NCBI RefSeq assembly: GCF_036227125.1
Contig: NZ_CP109435.1
Coordinates: forward strand, 1,426,001 to 1,490,000
Source of the DNA: Streptomyces sp. NBC_01485
Lineage (GTDB): Bacteria > Actinomycetota > Actinomycetes > Streptomycetales > Streptomycetaceae
Reading direction: 5' to 3'
DNA: 64,000 bases
Shown here: one piece after another, positions 1 to 10,247 of the stretch
Layout: every line of letters begins with the position of its first letter
Numbering within the stretch: position 1 is the first letter of the stretch
Made by a program: the position numbers and the translations under genes
Notes under the pieces: generated by a model
Told to the model about the DNA's origin: nothing
Database searches by the model: none
The model's input: the letters and a program-made list of their open reading frames with translations, nothing else

Positions 1-2
1 TC

Positions 3-95
3 TTCGGCCAGGGCGAGGTCGCCCCGGTCACCCGAGAAGTCCTGCGCGAGGCAGAACCCGACCGCGCCCGCCGCCCCCGCGTCCACACCGGCTGA
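3..95 (+). CDS. C-terminal end of an unidentified protein (partial)
   Basis: An open frame enters from the left edge and encodes about 30 residues ending in RPRVHTG before a TGA. Codon third positions are almost all G or C, as expected for a real high-GC gene. The visible tail contains no domain motif, so I cannot name the product. It is transcribed in the same direction as the TOBE-domain gene downstream but is separated from it by more than 500 bases. Confidence 0.5.
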   Translation, partial: FGQGEVAPVTREVLREAEPDRARRPRVHTG

Positions 96-171
96 CCCCT
101 GCCACCTGGGCGCCTGGGCGCCTGGGCCGGTGCACCGTCAGAAGTCGGCCCCATGCAAGGGCTGGAACTGA

Positions 172-561
172 GACAGGGCCAGGGCCAGGGCCAGGCGGCA
201 GACCGCCGTACCCGCCGTCAAGCGCCACCGGCGCGCCGACGTCCGGCTCGCCCTGAGCTGCGCGCCGGGCTTCTGCACGCTGACGTTCCTGGTCGACCGG
301 GACGCCGAGACCCTCACCCTCCCCCACGCCCTGCTGTGGCTGACCCTCTCCACCGGCGTCCTCGCCATGCTCCCGACGGCTTGAGCTCGACCCCCGCGTC
401 CTCACGGGCAACCCGCTGCTCTGGCACGACCTGGGCACGGGCGCACGCCGCTCCCTGGAGCACGGCACCCTGCACGAAGGCGCCGACGTGCTGGAGCACC
501 TGCGCCACGAGATCGACGACACGATCACCCGGGCAATCCTCAAAGCCTCGGACCTGCCCTG
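172..561 (+). pseudogene. Possible decayed coding stretch with a frameshift
   Basis: Frame 1 is open from 172 to a TGA at 382-384 and reads like protein (DVRLALSCAPG, then LPHALLWLTLSTGVLAML). Frame 2 then carries protein-like sequence from about 383 to a TGA at 559-561 (LDPRVLTGNPLLWHDLG and HLRHEIDDTITRAIL). Joining them needs one indel near 370-385. There is no convincing start codon, and the 5' part is a run of four AGGGCC units. I read this as a gene remnant, or a gene with a real or sequencing frameshift. The uninterrupted frame 3 ORF across the same bases is rich in Pro, Arg and Thr and looks like a shadow. Family not recognised. Confidence 0.35.
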
Positions 562-637
562 AGGACACCTCCACTCACGGCGACGCACAACCACGCATAC
601 CAGACATATGCGCCTCGTCCCCCTACCGTTGGGGCCC

Positions 638-1057
638 ATGACCCTGAGCATCCGCAATCAGCTCCCCGGCACCATCACCGCCGTCCACCCCGGCGAGGTC
701 ATGGCCACCGTCAGGATCCACCTGGCCGGCGGCCAGGACCTCATGGCGGCCATCACTCTGGAGGCCGTGAACCAACTCGGCCTCACCACGGGTACCGCCG
801 TCCGCGCCCTGGTCAAGTCGACCGAGGTCTCCCTGTCCACCGGCCAGGTCGACGGCCTCTCGATCCGCAACCGCCTCCCCGGCACGATCACCGGACTCAC
901 CACCGGCGCGGCCATGGCCTCCGTGAAGGTCTCCGTGCCGGGCGGCGAACTCACCGCGGTGATCACCACGGACGCGGCCACCGACCTCGGCCTCTTCGTG
1001 GGCTCCGACGTCATCGCGCTGATCAAAGCGACCGAGGTGTCCCTGGCGACGGCGTAG
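638..1057 (+). CDS. Two-TOBE-domain molybdate-binding protein (molbindin-like)
   Basis: A 139-residue protein made almost entirely of two tandem TOBE/Mop repeats, about residues 3-68 and 72-138. Both begin with LSIRN(Q/R)LPGTIT and end with a (K)STEVSL or KATEVSL strand. Stand-alone Mop proteins of this size bind molybdate or tungstate oxyanions in oligomers and serve as storage or sensing proteins. No DNA-binding or ABC ATPase domain is attached. I chose ATG 638, where the first repeat begins. An upstream ATG at 608 would add ten unrelated residues. No strong ribosome binding site is visible for either. The gene converges on gcvP, with a long inverted repeat between them. Confidence 0.8.
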   Translation: MTLSIRNQLPGTITAVHPGEVMATVRIHLAGGQDLMAAITLEAVNQLGLTTGTAVRALVKSTEVSLSTGQVDGLSIRNRLPGTITGLTTGAAMASVKVSVPGGELTAVITTDAATDLGLFVGSDVIALIKATEVSLATA

Positions 1058-1122
1058 CCCGCGGGCGGACCCCGCCCGGGAGGGACGCCGTCGGCGAATC
1101 CACGGGCGGCCGGGTACCAGTT

Positions 1123-1164
1123 CCGCGAATGTGACACTCCCGATAGGAAGTGTCACATTCGCGG
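1123..1164. terminator. Perfect 16-bp inverted repeat between convergent genes
   Basis: Arms at 1123-1138 (CCGCGAATGTGACACT) and 1149-1164 are exact reverse complements around a 10-base loop. The repeat lies between the stop of the TOBE gene (1057) and the stop of gcvP (1270), so it can serve as a shared bidirectional terminator. No T tract follows on either strand, as is common in Streptomyces. Confidence 0.65.
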
Positions 1165-1269
1165 CCGACAGCACCCGGACCTCCGGCACGGACTCACCCG
1201 GCCCCGGACCGCCCAGGCGGAATTCACCAACGGCATCCGGGACGGACGGGGCCCCGCGCCCCCACCCAC

Positions 1270-4158
<2,889 letters not shown>

Positions 4159-4220
4159 TACGGAGGCCTCCTGGTCTGACACGACCTTCGAGGGTCACCA
4201 CGGCGCGGGTACCCGGACGG

Positions 4221-4435
4221 CCTCCCCCTCTGTCATCTCAACCTGAGAGCTTCACCGGCCGCCCGAGGGCAGCCGGCTTTCACCGTCGGTGAGAGCGGGA
4301 GCCGTCGACGCCGTCGGCAACCCGCTCTGCTTTCCAGAGTGACCTCGTCCGTGCGGTACGTGGGCCTGAGAGATTCCGGGGAGGATTTGCTCCTTCGGCG
4401 CCTCCGGTGATGTCCGGAGGACTCTCCCGCACGGG
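4221..4435 (-). promoter_or_regulatory. Tandem glycine riboswitch upstream of gcvP
   Basis: Read on the minus strand, the leader contains the hallmark glycine-aptamer words twice. The first aptamer has CGGGAGAGTC, then CGCCGAAGGAGCAA, CTCTCAGGC and a CTGGAAAGCAGAG-like stem. The second has a GAGCGGG stem, GGTGAAAGCCGGC, CTCTCAGG and GACAGAGG. Two such aptamers in series are the classical cooperative glycine switch. It ends about 60 bases before the gcvP start, leaving room for the expression platform. Bounds are accurate to about ten bases. Confidence 0.92.
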
Positions 4436-4551
4436 GTCAGCAGCCGTTGTCAGAGTACCAGCGAGGTCAACGTCACTCTCTCGAGTGGCCGCCCGTCCCA
4501 ATGTGCTCTTTTGTAGTGCTTACGGATGAGTTGCGACCAAGTGGAGGGCCC

Positions 4552-4923
4552 GTGCAGACCGACATCGATCCGCGCAACCTGATCGGCCGCAAGGCGTTCG
4601 ACCGCAACGGCACGAAGATCGGCACCGTCGACGAGGTCTACCTCGACGACGCCACCGGCGTGCCGGAGTGGGCGGCCATACGCACCGGCCTGTTCTCCCG
4701 CGACGCCTTCGTCCCCCTGGAGCCCAGCGAGCTGGTCGAGGGCACCCTGCACATCCCCTTCGACCGGGCCCTGATCAAGGACGCCCCGGACTTCGGTGTG
4801 GGCCGCCACCTCTCCCCGGAGCAGGAACTCCAGCTCTACCACCACTACAGCCTCGACGTGGCCGCCCCGCCTCCGCTCCCCGACCACGACTTCGGCCGAC
4901 TGGCGGGCACGGACGAGAGCTGA
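4552..4923 (+). CDS. PRC-barrel domain protein
   Basis: A 123-residue protein whose first 75 residues form a PRC-barrel (NLIGRKAFDRNGTKIGTVDE, then VPEWAAIRTG and FVPL). The acidic, proline-containing tail has no recognised fold. PRC-barrel proteins of this kind are small cytosolic or membrane-associated adaptors, and the precise job is unknown. I chose GTG 4552, which has GGAGGG seven bases upstream and starts directly at the domain. The longer frame from 4447 overlaps the promoter side of the glycine riboswitch and adds non-conserved residues. It is divergent from gcvP and converges closely (16 bases) on the nucleotidyltransferase. Confidence 0.8.
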   Translation: MQTDIDPRNLIGRKAFDRNGTKIGTVDEVYLDDATGVPEWAAIRTGLFSRDAFVPLEPSELVEGTLHIPFDRALIKDAPDFGVGRHLSPEQELQLYHHYSLDVAAPPPLPDHDFGRLAGTDES

Positions 4924-4939
4924 GGCCCTCTGATCCAGC

Positions 4940-5401
4940 TCAGCCACAGGCCCGTATCAGCGCCCCGAGAATCCCGGCAGGGTCGTACAGCGGCCGGGCG
5001 CCGTCCATGACGACTCTCCGTGTGCCCGCGTCGACCGGACCGGTCCGCGCCCAGTCGGTAGAACCGACGCCCACCTCGACCTCCAGACCGGAGGCGGTGA
5101 CATACCGCCGTTCGGTGATGGCCCCCCACTCCTGGACGCGGACCAGCTCCCCCATGGGCAACTCGCGCGTCCAGGCGTCGTCGTCGCCGTAGCGGGCAGG
5201 GGCCGTCGACAACAGCACGAGATCGACGTCCGAGTCGGGACGCGCGACCCCACGCGCACAGGACCCGACGAGGAGCAGCCCGACCACGTCGCTCCGATTC
5301 GCGGACCACCGAGTGACCCGATCCACCACCTGCCGCATCTCGGCCTCACGCTCCGGCGACACCCCGGCCGGATCCGCGAACCGGCCTCCGTGCAGTTTCA
5401 T
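4940..5401 (-). CDS. Nucleotidyltransferase-fold protein
   Basis: A 153-residue protein with the minimal nucleotidyltransferase signature: GSCARGVARPDSDVDLVLL with Gly46-Ser47 and the metal-binding pair Asp58/Asp60. It has no extra domain. Such single-domain proteins include MNT-type antitoxins and antibiotic adenylyltransferase relatives. No HEPN partner gene is adjacent, so a toxin-antitoxin role is not supported here. ATG 5401 is preferred because GGGGAG lies five bases upstream. An ATG 12 bases earlier would abut its own ribosome binding site. Substrate unknown. Confidence 0.75.
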   Translation of the reverse strand: MKLHGGRFADPAGVSPEREAEMRQVVDRVTRWSANRSDVVGLLLVGSCARGVARPDSDVDLVLLSTAPARYGDDDAWTRELPMGELVRVQEWGAITERRYVTASGLEVEVGVGSTDWARTGPVDAGTRRVVMDGARPLYDPAGILGALIRACG

Positions 5402-5499
5402 ACAGCTCCCCATCCCTCACAGGCGCCCTCACGGAACACCGCCACCACTCCGACTCACCCCACACTTCGAGCCGCTTCACTCTGTGTAACTGATCCGAC

Positions 5500-6975
5500 T
5501 CACCGAGAGTTCCCGGACCCTGCCGCCGACGACCCTGAATCCACGTCCTGCGCCCCGACCGTCCCGACCGCCGCCTCGCCGCCCTCCTCAGGTCTTCGCC
5601 GAACCAGCGGCAGCGGATCCGCCGGTTCCAGTTCCGGATCCTCGGTCCGGAACGTCCGCACCCGTCCCGGCCCCGACTCTGGCGTCTCGAACCGCACGGT
5701 GACCCGGCCCAACCCGCTGCCCTGCACCCACCCGTGGCCGAGCACGGCATGCCGCACGTCGTGTCCCGGTCGCCACTCGTGCTCCACCGGCACCGCCGCC
5801 TCGCCGACAGACTCGTCCGCGAGTTCCTCACCGGGCCCGTCCTCCCGCTCCACCGCCGCCGCCTCCACAGCCTCCGCCGCCTGCGCGAACAGGTCCTCCT
5901 GTGTGAAGTCCGCCAGGCCGCTGACACCCACCCCGAGCAGCCGCACCCCACCTGTCGTGTCCACGGAGTCCAGCAACCGGGCCGCCGCTTCCCGGATCAC
6001 CGCCTGATCGTCCGTGGGCCCGCGCAGGGTCTCGGACCGGGTGAGCGTGGAGAAGTCGTACCGCCGCACCTTCAGCACGATGGTCCGCCCCGACAGACCC
6101 GCCCCCCGCAGCCTCCGCACACACCGGTCCGCCAGCCGCTGCACCTCCAGCTCGACCCGGACCCGGTCGTGGATGTCCACGTCGTACGTGTCCTCGACGG
6201 ACACCGACTTGGTCTCCCGCGCGGCCACCACGGGCCGGTCGTCGCGCGCCAGCGCCATGGCATACAGGGCGTGCCCATGCGCCTTGCCCAGGAGCCGCAC
6301 CAACTCGTCCTCACCGGCCTCGGCGATCTCGTCGACCGTGATGATCCCGGCCCGCCTCAGATGGTCCCCGGTCGCCGGGCCGACCCCCGGCAGGGTCCGC
6401 ACCGACATGGGCCCGAGCAGCGCCCGCTCGGTCCCCGGCTCGATGAGCACCAGGCCGTCGGGCTTCGCCTGCTCCGAGGCGATCTTCGCGAGCATCTTGC
6501 AGGAGGCCAGGCCCACCGAACCCGTGAGCCCGGTGACGGCCCGTATGTCCGCGCGCAGTCTGACGCCGGCCAGCCGCGCCGACTCGCCGTCCCACGCTGC
6601 TTCCCCGGCCTCCAGGTCCACGAAGGCCTCGTCCAGACTCAGCGGCTCCACCAGCGGCGACAGTTCCCCCAGCAGCCCCATGACCTGCTCGCTGATCGAC
6701 CGGTAGAAAGCGAAGCGCGGGACGAGATAGGCGGCGTTCGGAGCCAGCCTGCGCGCCTGGGCCATGGGCATCGCCGAGTGCACCCCGAAGGCCCGCGCCT
6801 CGTAGGAGGCGGTCGCGACCACTCCACGGGGCCCCAGACCGCCCACGACCACGGCCTTCCCGCGCAGACTCGGCTTCGACGCCTGCTCCGCCTGCGCGAA
6901 GAAGGCATCCATGTCGAGATGCAGGATCGTGGGCGCGTTTCTCACATGTCCGATGCTGCACCACACCACTGACAA
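5500..6975 (-). CDS. dinB: DNA polymerase IV (Y-family) with extended C-terminus
   Basis: A Y-family translesion polymerase. The catalytic acidic residues are in LDMDAFFA (Asp21, Asp23) and SLDEAF (Asp115, Glu116), followed by the helix-hairpin-helix thumb (RTLPGVGPATGDHL) and the little finger. At 491 residues it is about 130 longer than E. coli Pol IV. A QEDLF sequence at 359-363, right after the little finger, fits the beta-clamp binding motif. The acidic linker is followed by a second conserved-looking block (residues about 400-459, WRPGHDVRHAVLGHGWVQG and GRVTVRFE) resembling a Tudor-like fold. The start may instead be GTG 6945, which gives VRNAPTILHLDMD. Neither start has a strong ribosome binding site. 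Confidence 0.93.
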   Translation of the reverse strand: MSVVWCSIGHVRNAPTILHLDMDAFFAQAEQASKPSLRGKAVVVGGLGPRGVVATASYEARAFGVHSAMPMAQARRLAPNAAYLVPRFAFYRSISEQVMGLLGELSPLVEPLSLDEAFVDLEAGEAAWDGESARLAGVRLRADIRAVTGLTGSVGLASCKMLAKIASEQAKPDGLVLIEPGTERALLGPMSVRTLPGVGPATGDHLRRAGIITVDEIAEAGEDELVRLLGKAHGHALYAMALARDDRPVVAARETKSVSVEDTYDVDIHDRVRVELEVQRLADRCVRRLRGAGLSGRTIVLKVRRYDFSTLTRSETLRGPTDDQAVIREAAARLLDSVDTTGGVRLLGVGVSGLADFTQEDLFAQAAEAVEAAAVEREDGPGEELADESVGEAAVPVEHEWRPGHDVRHAVLGHGWVQGSGLGRVTVRFETPESGPGRVRTFRTEDPELEPADPLPLVRRRPEEGGEAAVGTVGAQDVDSGSSAAGSGNSR

Positions 6976-7013
6976 TGAGGTCCGCAGCCGCCCCTCGCGC
7001 CCTGCGAGGAGCC

Positions 7014-7514
7014 TCAGACCGCCCGGTTGCGCCGCCGCGCCAGCTCGTCCGCCGGGTTGTGCCCGACGAGCGTCTCACCGGTGTCGACCCGTTCCCCGTG
7101 CAGTTGCGACAGCGCGCTCTCGACGTCGCGCCACACCACGCCCACGGCGATCCCGAAGATGCCCTGACCGCCCTGGAGCAGCGCGTGGACCTCGTCCGGC
7201 GAGGTGCACTCGTAGACCGTGGCGCCGTCGCTCATCAGCGTCATGCGCTCCAGGTCGCTGAACCCGCGCTCCCGCAGATGCTGCACGGCGCTGCGGATGT
7301 TCTGCAGCGACACACCGGTGTCGAGGAACCGCTTGACGATCTTCAGGACGACAACGTCCCGGAAGCTGTACAGCCGCTGCGTACCCGACCCGTGGGCGGG
7401 GCGCACACTCGGCTCGACGAGCCCGGTGCGCGCCCAGTAGTCCAGTTGCCGATAGGTGATGCCCGCGGCCGCACAGGCCGTCGGGCCGCGATAACCGATC
7501 TGCTCGGACGCCAT
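7014..7514 (-). CDS. MerR-family regulator (Rv1830-like)
   Basis: A 166-residue MerR-type regulator. The helix-turn-helix is near the N-terminus (GYRGPTACAAAGITYRQLDYWARTG), followed by the wing (SGTQRLYSFRDVVVLKIV) and a coiled dimer helix. The C-terminal part has no metal- or drug-binding cysteines. ATG 7514 has GGAGGGG nine bases upstream, and the longer frame to 7775 is low-complexity. By position it corresponds to the MerR gene next to the bifunctional nuclease in mycobacteria. A promoter candidate lies about 215 bases upstream, so the 5' leader would be long. Target genes cannot be read from the sequence. Confidence 0.85.
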   Translation of the reverse strand: MASEQIGYRGPTACAAAGITYRQLDYWARTGLVEPSVRPAHGSGTQRLYSFRDVVVLKIVKRFLDTGVSLQNIRSAVQHLRERGFSDLERMTLMSDGATVYECTSPDEVHALLQGGQGIFGIAVGVVWRDVESALSQLHGERVDTGETLVGHNPADELARRRNRAV

Positions 7515-7584
7515 GGACGTCGCCCCTCCGCTGCTCGGCACGGCCGCCGGTCGATGCGGAGCCTGATCGGCCGCGCTGCCGTGC

Positions 7585-7627
7585 GGGGGATACCCCCTGC
7601 CCGACCGCAGCTGAGAGCTTGGGGGAG
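7585..7627. repeat. Streptomyces-type GC-rich palindromic intergenic element, copy 1
   Basis: GGGGGATACCCCCTGC is followed by CCGACCGCAGCTGAGAGCTT and GGGGGAG. On the other strand this reads CTCCCCCAAGCTCTCAGC and then GCAGGGGGTATCCCCC. It resembles a palindromic intergenic element I recall as widespread in Streptomyces genomes. A shorter relative occurs at 9250-9278. Confidence 0.5.
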
Positions 7628-7727
7628 GGTACGGACCGCTCCCCCCGACACCGAGTCCGGGGGCACCCCCAGCCGTACCGTCGCCGCTGCTTCTCACGCC
7701 GACCTCCGTCCTTGACCTGCCTTCTCG

Positions 7728-7756
7728 ACGGTAGGCAGTCACCAGGGGTGCGTCAA
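7728..7756 (-). promoter_or_regulatory. Promoter candidate for the Rv1830-like MerR gene
   Basis: On the minus strand TTGACG (7751-7756) and TACCGT (7728-7733) are separated by 17 bases, a good match to a vegetative actinomycete promoter. Transcription would start near 7721, leaving a leader of about 205 bases. Confidence 0.5.
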
Positions 7757-7765
7757 CGATCGCCA

Positions 7766-7791
7766 CACTCGGCACGCCGAGTGATAATCAC
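7766..7791. promoter_or_regulatory. Two overlapping palindromes, possible operator
   Basis: CACTCGGC-AC-GCCGAGTG (7766-7783) is a perfect 8-bp inverted repeat. The GTG at its end also starts GTGAT-A-ATCAC (7781-7791), another perfect palindrome. Both sit just upstream of the -35 of the MerR promoter candidate. Confidence 0.45.
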
Positions 7792-7888
7792 CCTAGGAGT
7801 GGTTTCCCGCACCTCACCGCGGGGAAAGGCTAGCCGAATGCGCTGAGAAGTAGCCGTAGGACGCTCTCACTCGCCGCTGGCATTTGCC

Positions 7889-7919
7889 GTGTCCTGTACG
7901 GGCGCCCCCTACAGGACGC
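7889..7919 (-). terminator. Likely terminator of the bifunctional nuclease gene
   Basis: GTCCTGTA (7891-7898) and TACAGGAC (7910-7917) form a perfect stem around an 11-base loop, extended by a wobble pair and one more G-C pair. It lies 23-50 bases beyond the nuclease stop codon. Confidence 0.6.
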
Positions 7920-7941
7920 CCACGTCACGCGCAGGTACCAA

Positions 7942-8415
7942 CTATTGGTTGCTGGTGCCGAAGTCCTCGGGCGAGATCTGGTCGAGGAACTCGCGGAACT
8001 TCTCCACCTCGTCCTCCTGCTCGTCCGGGATGGCGATCCCCGCGTCGTCGAGCACCGTGTCACTGCCGTAGATCGGCGTCCCGGTGCGCAGCGCCAGCGC
8101 TATGGCGTCGGACGGCCGCGCGCTCACCTCGACCCCGCTGGCGAAGACCAGCTCCGCGTAGAAGACGCCCTCCCGCAGATCCGTGATGCGCACTTCGCTG
8201 AGCTCCTGGCCGACGGCCTCCAGCACGTCCTTGAACAGGTCGTGAGTCAGCGGCCGCGCGGGGGCCATGCCCTGCTGGGCGAAGGCGATCGCCGTCGCCT
8301 CCCCCGGTCCGATCCAGATGGGGAGGTAACGGTCGCCTCCCACTTCTCGCAGCAGCACGATCGGTTGGTTGGAGGGCATCTCGACCCGGACACCTACGAC
8401 ATCGAGCTCGTTCAC
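7942..8415 (-). CDS. Bifunctional nuclease family protein (DUF151)
   Basis: A 157-residue protein of the BFN/DUF151 family (Rv1829-like). The family core is complete: MNELDVVGVRVE, then PIVLLREVGGDRYLPIWIG, AIAFAQQG, RPLTHDLFKDVL, and VEVSARPSDAIALALRTGTPIY. It ends in an acidic tail. Members are reported to cut DNA and RNA in plants. The bacterial role is not established and no catalytic residue set is agreed. It lies between two MerR genes in an order conserved across actinobacteria, 84 bases after the FtsR-like gene, and probably forms an operon with it. Confidence 0.9.
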   Translation of the reverse strand: MNELDVVGVRVEMPSNQPIVLLREVGGDRYLPIWIGPGEATAIAFAQQGMAPARPLTHDLFKDVLEAVGQELSEVRITDLREGVFYAELVFASGVEVSARPSDAIALALRTGTPIYGSDTVLDDAGIAIPDEQEDEVEKFREFLDQISPEDFGTSNQ

Positions 8416-8499
8416 ACAGCAACCCTAGGCCGTGCCCGGGACGTTTGGGTAGTCGGGCCGGGAACGGGCGACCGATCCGCCGAGGGCGAAACACCCCGC

Positions 8500-9237
8500 T
8501 CAGGGCAGCCGTACCCCGAGCGCCGTCTGCACCAACGCCGCGTGCAGCGCGACCGTGAGCCCCGCGAGCTCCTTCGTACGGGCCTCCGCATGGGCCCTGG
8601 TCTGCGGATTGCGGTGCCGCCTGAGGGGGGCCACCACCTGGTCCACGAGCCCGGCCTCACGGTCGGCCGCGGCCTTCATCACCCGCAGATGCCGAGGCTC
8701 GATCCCGAACCTGCCCAGCTCGGCCACGAGTGCGGCCACCGTGGCCGCCTCGGCGTCATAGACCCCGTCCTCCAACGGCACGACGAGCCCGTACGACTCC
8801 CACTCCACGAGTTCCGGCTCCCCGATCCCCGCGGCCGCCAGCAGCTCGGACCGGCCGATCCGGGCGACGGTGGGCGTGTCGGAGACCTCCAACACGGCCT
8901 CACCGTCCCGCTGCCGGCCCACGGTCGGCAACGGCGCGGCCTCGCCGCGCTCCATGGCGTCCAGATGCTCGCGGATGACCTTGAGCGGCAGGTAGTGGTC
9001 CCGCTGCATCCTCAGTACGTGGCCGAGGCGCTCGACGTCCTCCGCGCTGAACTTGCGATACCCCGAAGGGGTCCGCTGCGGCTCGATGAGCCCCTCCGAC
9101 TCCAGGAAACGGATCTTGGAGATGGTGACTTCGGGGAACTCGTCGCGCAGCGCGTTCAGCACGGTGCCGATGCTCATCGGACCACCGTCCGCGGCGGCGG
9201 TGCCGTGTCCGGCACCGCCCCTCGGTGTTCGAAGCAT
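8500..9237 (-). CDS. ftsR: MerR-family regulator, FtsR-like
   Basis: A 245-residue regulator with the MerR winged helix at the N-terminus (SIGTVLNALRDEFPEVTISK, then RFLESEGLIEPQRT and GYRKFSAEDVERL). Its helical C-terminal half has no metal-binding cysteines. By family and position, directly after the FHA/GarA gene, it matches mycobacterial Rv1828 and corynebacterial FtsR, an activator of ftsZ; that target is knowledge of the family and not visible here. I chose ATG 9237, which has GGGAAGG four bases upstream. An internal ATG at 9177 starts exactly at SIGTVL but has only a weak ribosome binding site. Confidence 0.85.
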   Translation of the reverse strand: MLRTPRGGAGHGTAAADGGPMSIGTVLNALRDEFPEVTISKIRFLESEGLIEPQRTPSGYRKFSAEDVERLGHVLRMQRDHYLPLKVIREHLDAMERGEAAPLPTVGRQRDGEAVLEVSDTPTVARIGRSELLAAAGIGEPELVEWESYGLVVPLEDGVYDAEAATVAALVAELGRFGIEPRHLRVMKAAADREAGLVDQVVAPLRRHRNPQTRAHAEARTKELAGLTVALHAALVQTALGVRLP

Positions 9238-9249
9238 GGACCTTCCCTG

Positions 9250-9278
9250 GGGGTCCCCCCGGACGGCGCCCGGGGGAG
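9250..9278. repeat. GC-rich palindromic intergenic element, copy 2
   Basis: GGGGGTCCCCCC, a short central segment and CGGGGGAG fill the 40-base gap between the FHA gene and ftsR. The arrangement repeats that of the element at 7585-7627 with a shorter centre. Confidence 0.4.
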
Positions 9279-9280
9279 GG

Positions 9281-10057
9281 TCAGTAGCCCCGCTGGCTCG
9301 CGTAGAAGACCAGCCGGTACTTGCCGATCTGCACCTCGTCACCGTTCGACAGAGCGACCTCGTCGATCCGCTCCCGGTTGACGTACGTGCCGTTCAGACT
9401 GCCGACGTCCGCCACCGTGAACGTGCCGTCCGGGTTGCGCCGGAACTCCACGTGGCGACGCGAGACCGTCACGTCGTCGAGGAAGATGTCGCTCTGCGGG
9501 TGACGGCCGGCCGTGGTCAGGTCGCCGTCCAGCAGGAAGCGGCTGCCCGAGTTCGGACCGCGGCGCACGACCAGCAACGCGGAACCCAGCGGCAGCGCGT
9601 CGACCGCGGCCTGCGCCTCGGGAGAGAGCGCGGGCAACTGCGTCTGGCCGGTGACCTCGGCGTCGTAGGCCTCGAGACCGGAGATGGAGATGGTTGAGGT
9701 CGTCTCCGACGCACGCTCGGGCGTCAGACCGGGGCGCAGCGGCGCGCCGCAGTTGGAGCAGAAGCGGCTGTTCTCCGCGTTGCGGTTACCGCACCTCGTA
9801 CACACCAGGGCCGACATAGGGGAAAACCCTCCACCCGTACTTGAGGTTGACGGTTGGCCGAAACCTATGCCGCCGGACTGCGCAGGGTCAACCGACGCCG
9901 CACCCTGGCCTCCGGAAACATCGCCGCCCGGACCGTCCACCTGGTCCCTGAACAGCGGCCGCTGACCCTCTGCGTCGGGCTGTGCGCGATGGCGAGCGGT
10001 CGCGTTGTCGCTGCCCTCTCGCGCGCTCTTGCCGAACAACTTCGCAAACAACTTCAC
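9281..10057 (-). CDS. FHA-domain protein, GarA/OdhI-like, with zinc ribbon
   Basis: A 258-residue protein. An N-terminal linker is followed by a zinc ribbon (Cys86, Cys89, Cys100, Cys103) and the phosphorylation motif ETTS at 118-121. A C-terminal FHA domain completes it (AGRHPQSDIFLDDVTVSRRH and GSLNGTYVN). GarA and OdhI carry the same ETT(S) segment, which Ser/Thr kinases phosphorylate. In those proteins the FHA domain then binds its own tail and releases 2-oxoglutarate dehydrogenase and glutamate dehydrogenase. The zinc ribbon and long linker are additions relative to GarA. The gene is followed by ftsR, as in mycobacteria. A role in carbon/nitrogen control is inferred from family and synteny. 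Confidence 0.88.
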   Translation of the reverse strand: MKLFAKLFGKSAREGSDNATARHRAQPDAEGQRPLFRDQVDGPGGDVSGGQGAASVDPAQSGGIGFGQPSTSSTGGGFSPMSALVCTRCGNRNAENSRFCSNCGAPLRPGLTPERASETTSTISISGLEAYDAEVTGQTQLPALSPEAQAAVDALPLGSALLVVRRGPNSGSRFLLDGDLTTAGRHPQSDIFLDDVTVSRRHVEFRRNPDGTFTVADVGSLNGTYVNRERIDEVALSNGDEVQIGKYRLVFYASQRGY

Positions 10058-10247
10058 GGGCGATTCCCCTTGACCGAAACAGACCCGCCCGTGGGGCAGG
10101 ACGAACCCTGACTGAATACACCGGCCGACCCGGACACCTTCACAACGTCCATGTCCACCAGACAGTTTCCACCACGCACCACCCGATCGGTGCGTCGACC
10201 CCCCGCAACCTCATGCCCCTGCCTGACGCCCCCCATGCACCCCCGGT

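Larger units (their letters stand above)
7515..7941. other. Intergenic region with long leader, repeat element and palindromes
   Basis: 427 bases without a convincing gene. Nearest the MerR gene it holds a GC-rich palindromic repeat element (7585-7627). Next come a promoter candidate (7728-7756) and two overlapping palindromes (7766-7791), and then the likely terminator of the nuclease gene (7889-7919). The longer frames across it are poor in hydrophobic residues and look non-coding. Confidence 0.6.

Noticed and set aside
1123..1164. CRP-type binding site
   Set aside because: TGTGA and TCACA words occur, but their spacing is far wider than the 6-base gap of a CRP site and no promoter adjoins.
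4940..5401. MNT/HEPN toxin-antitoxin module
   Set aside because: The nucleotidyltransferase motif is present, but neither neighbour resembles a HEPN toxin.
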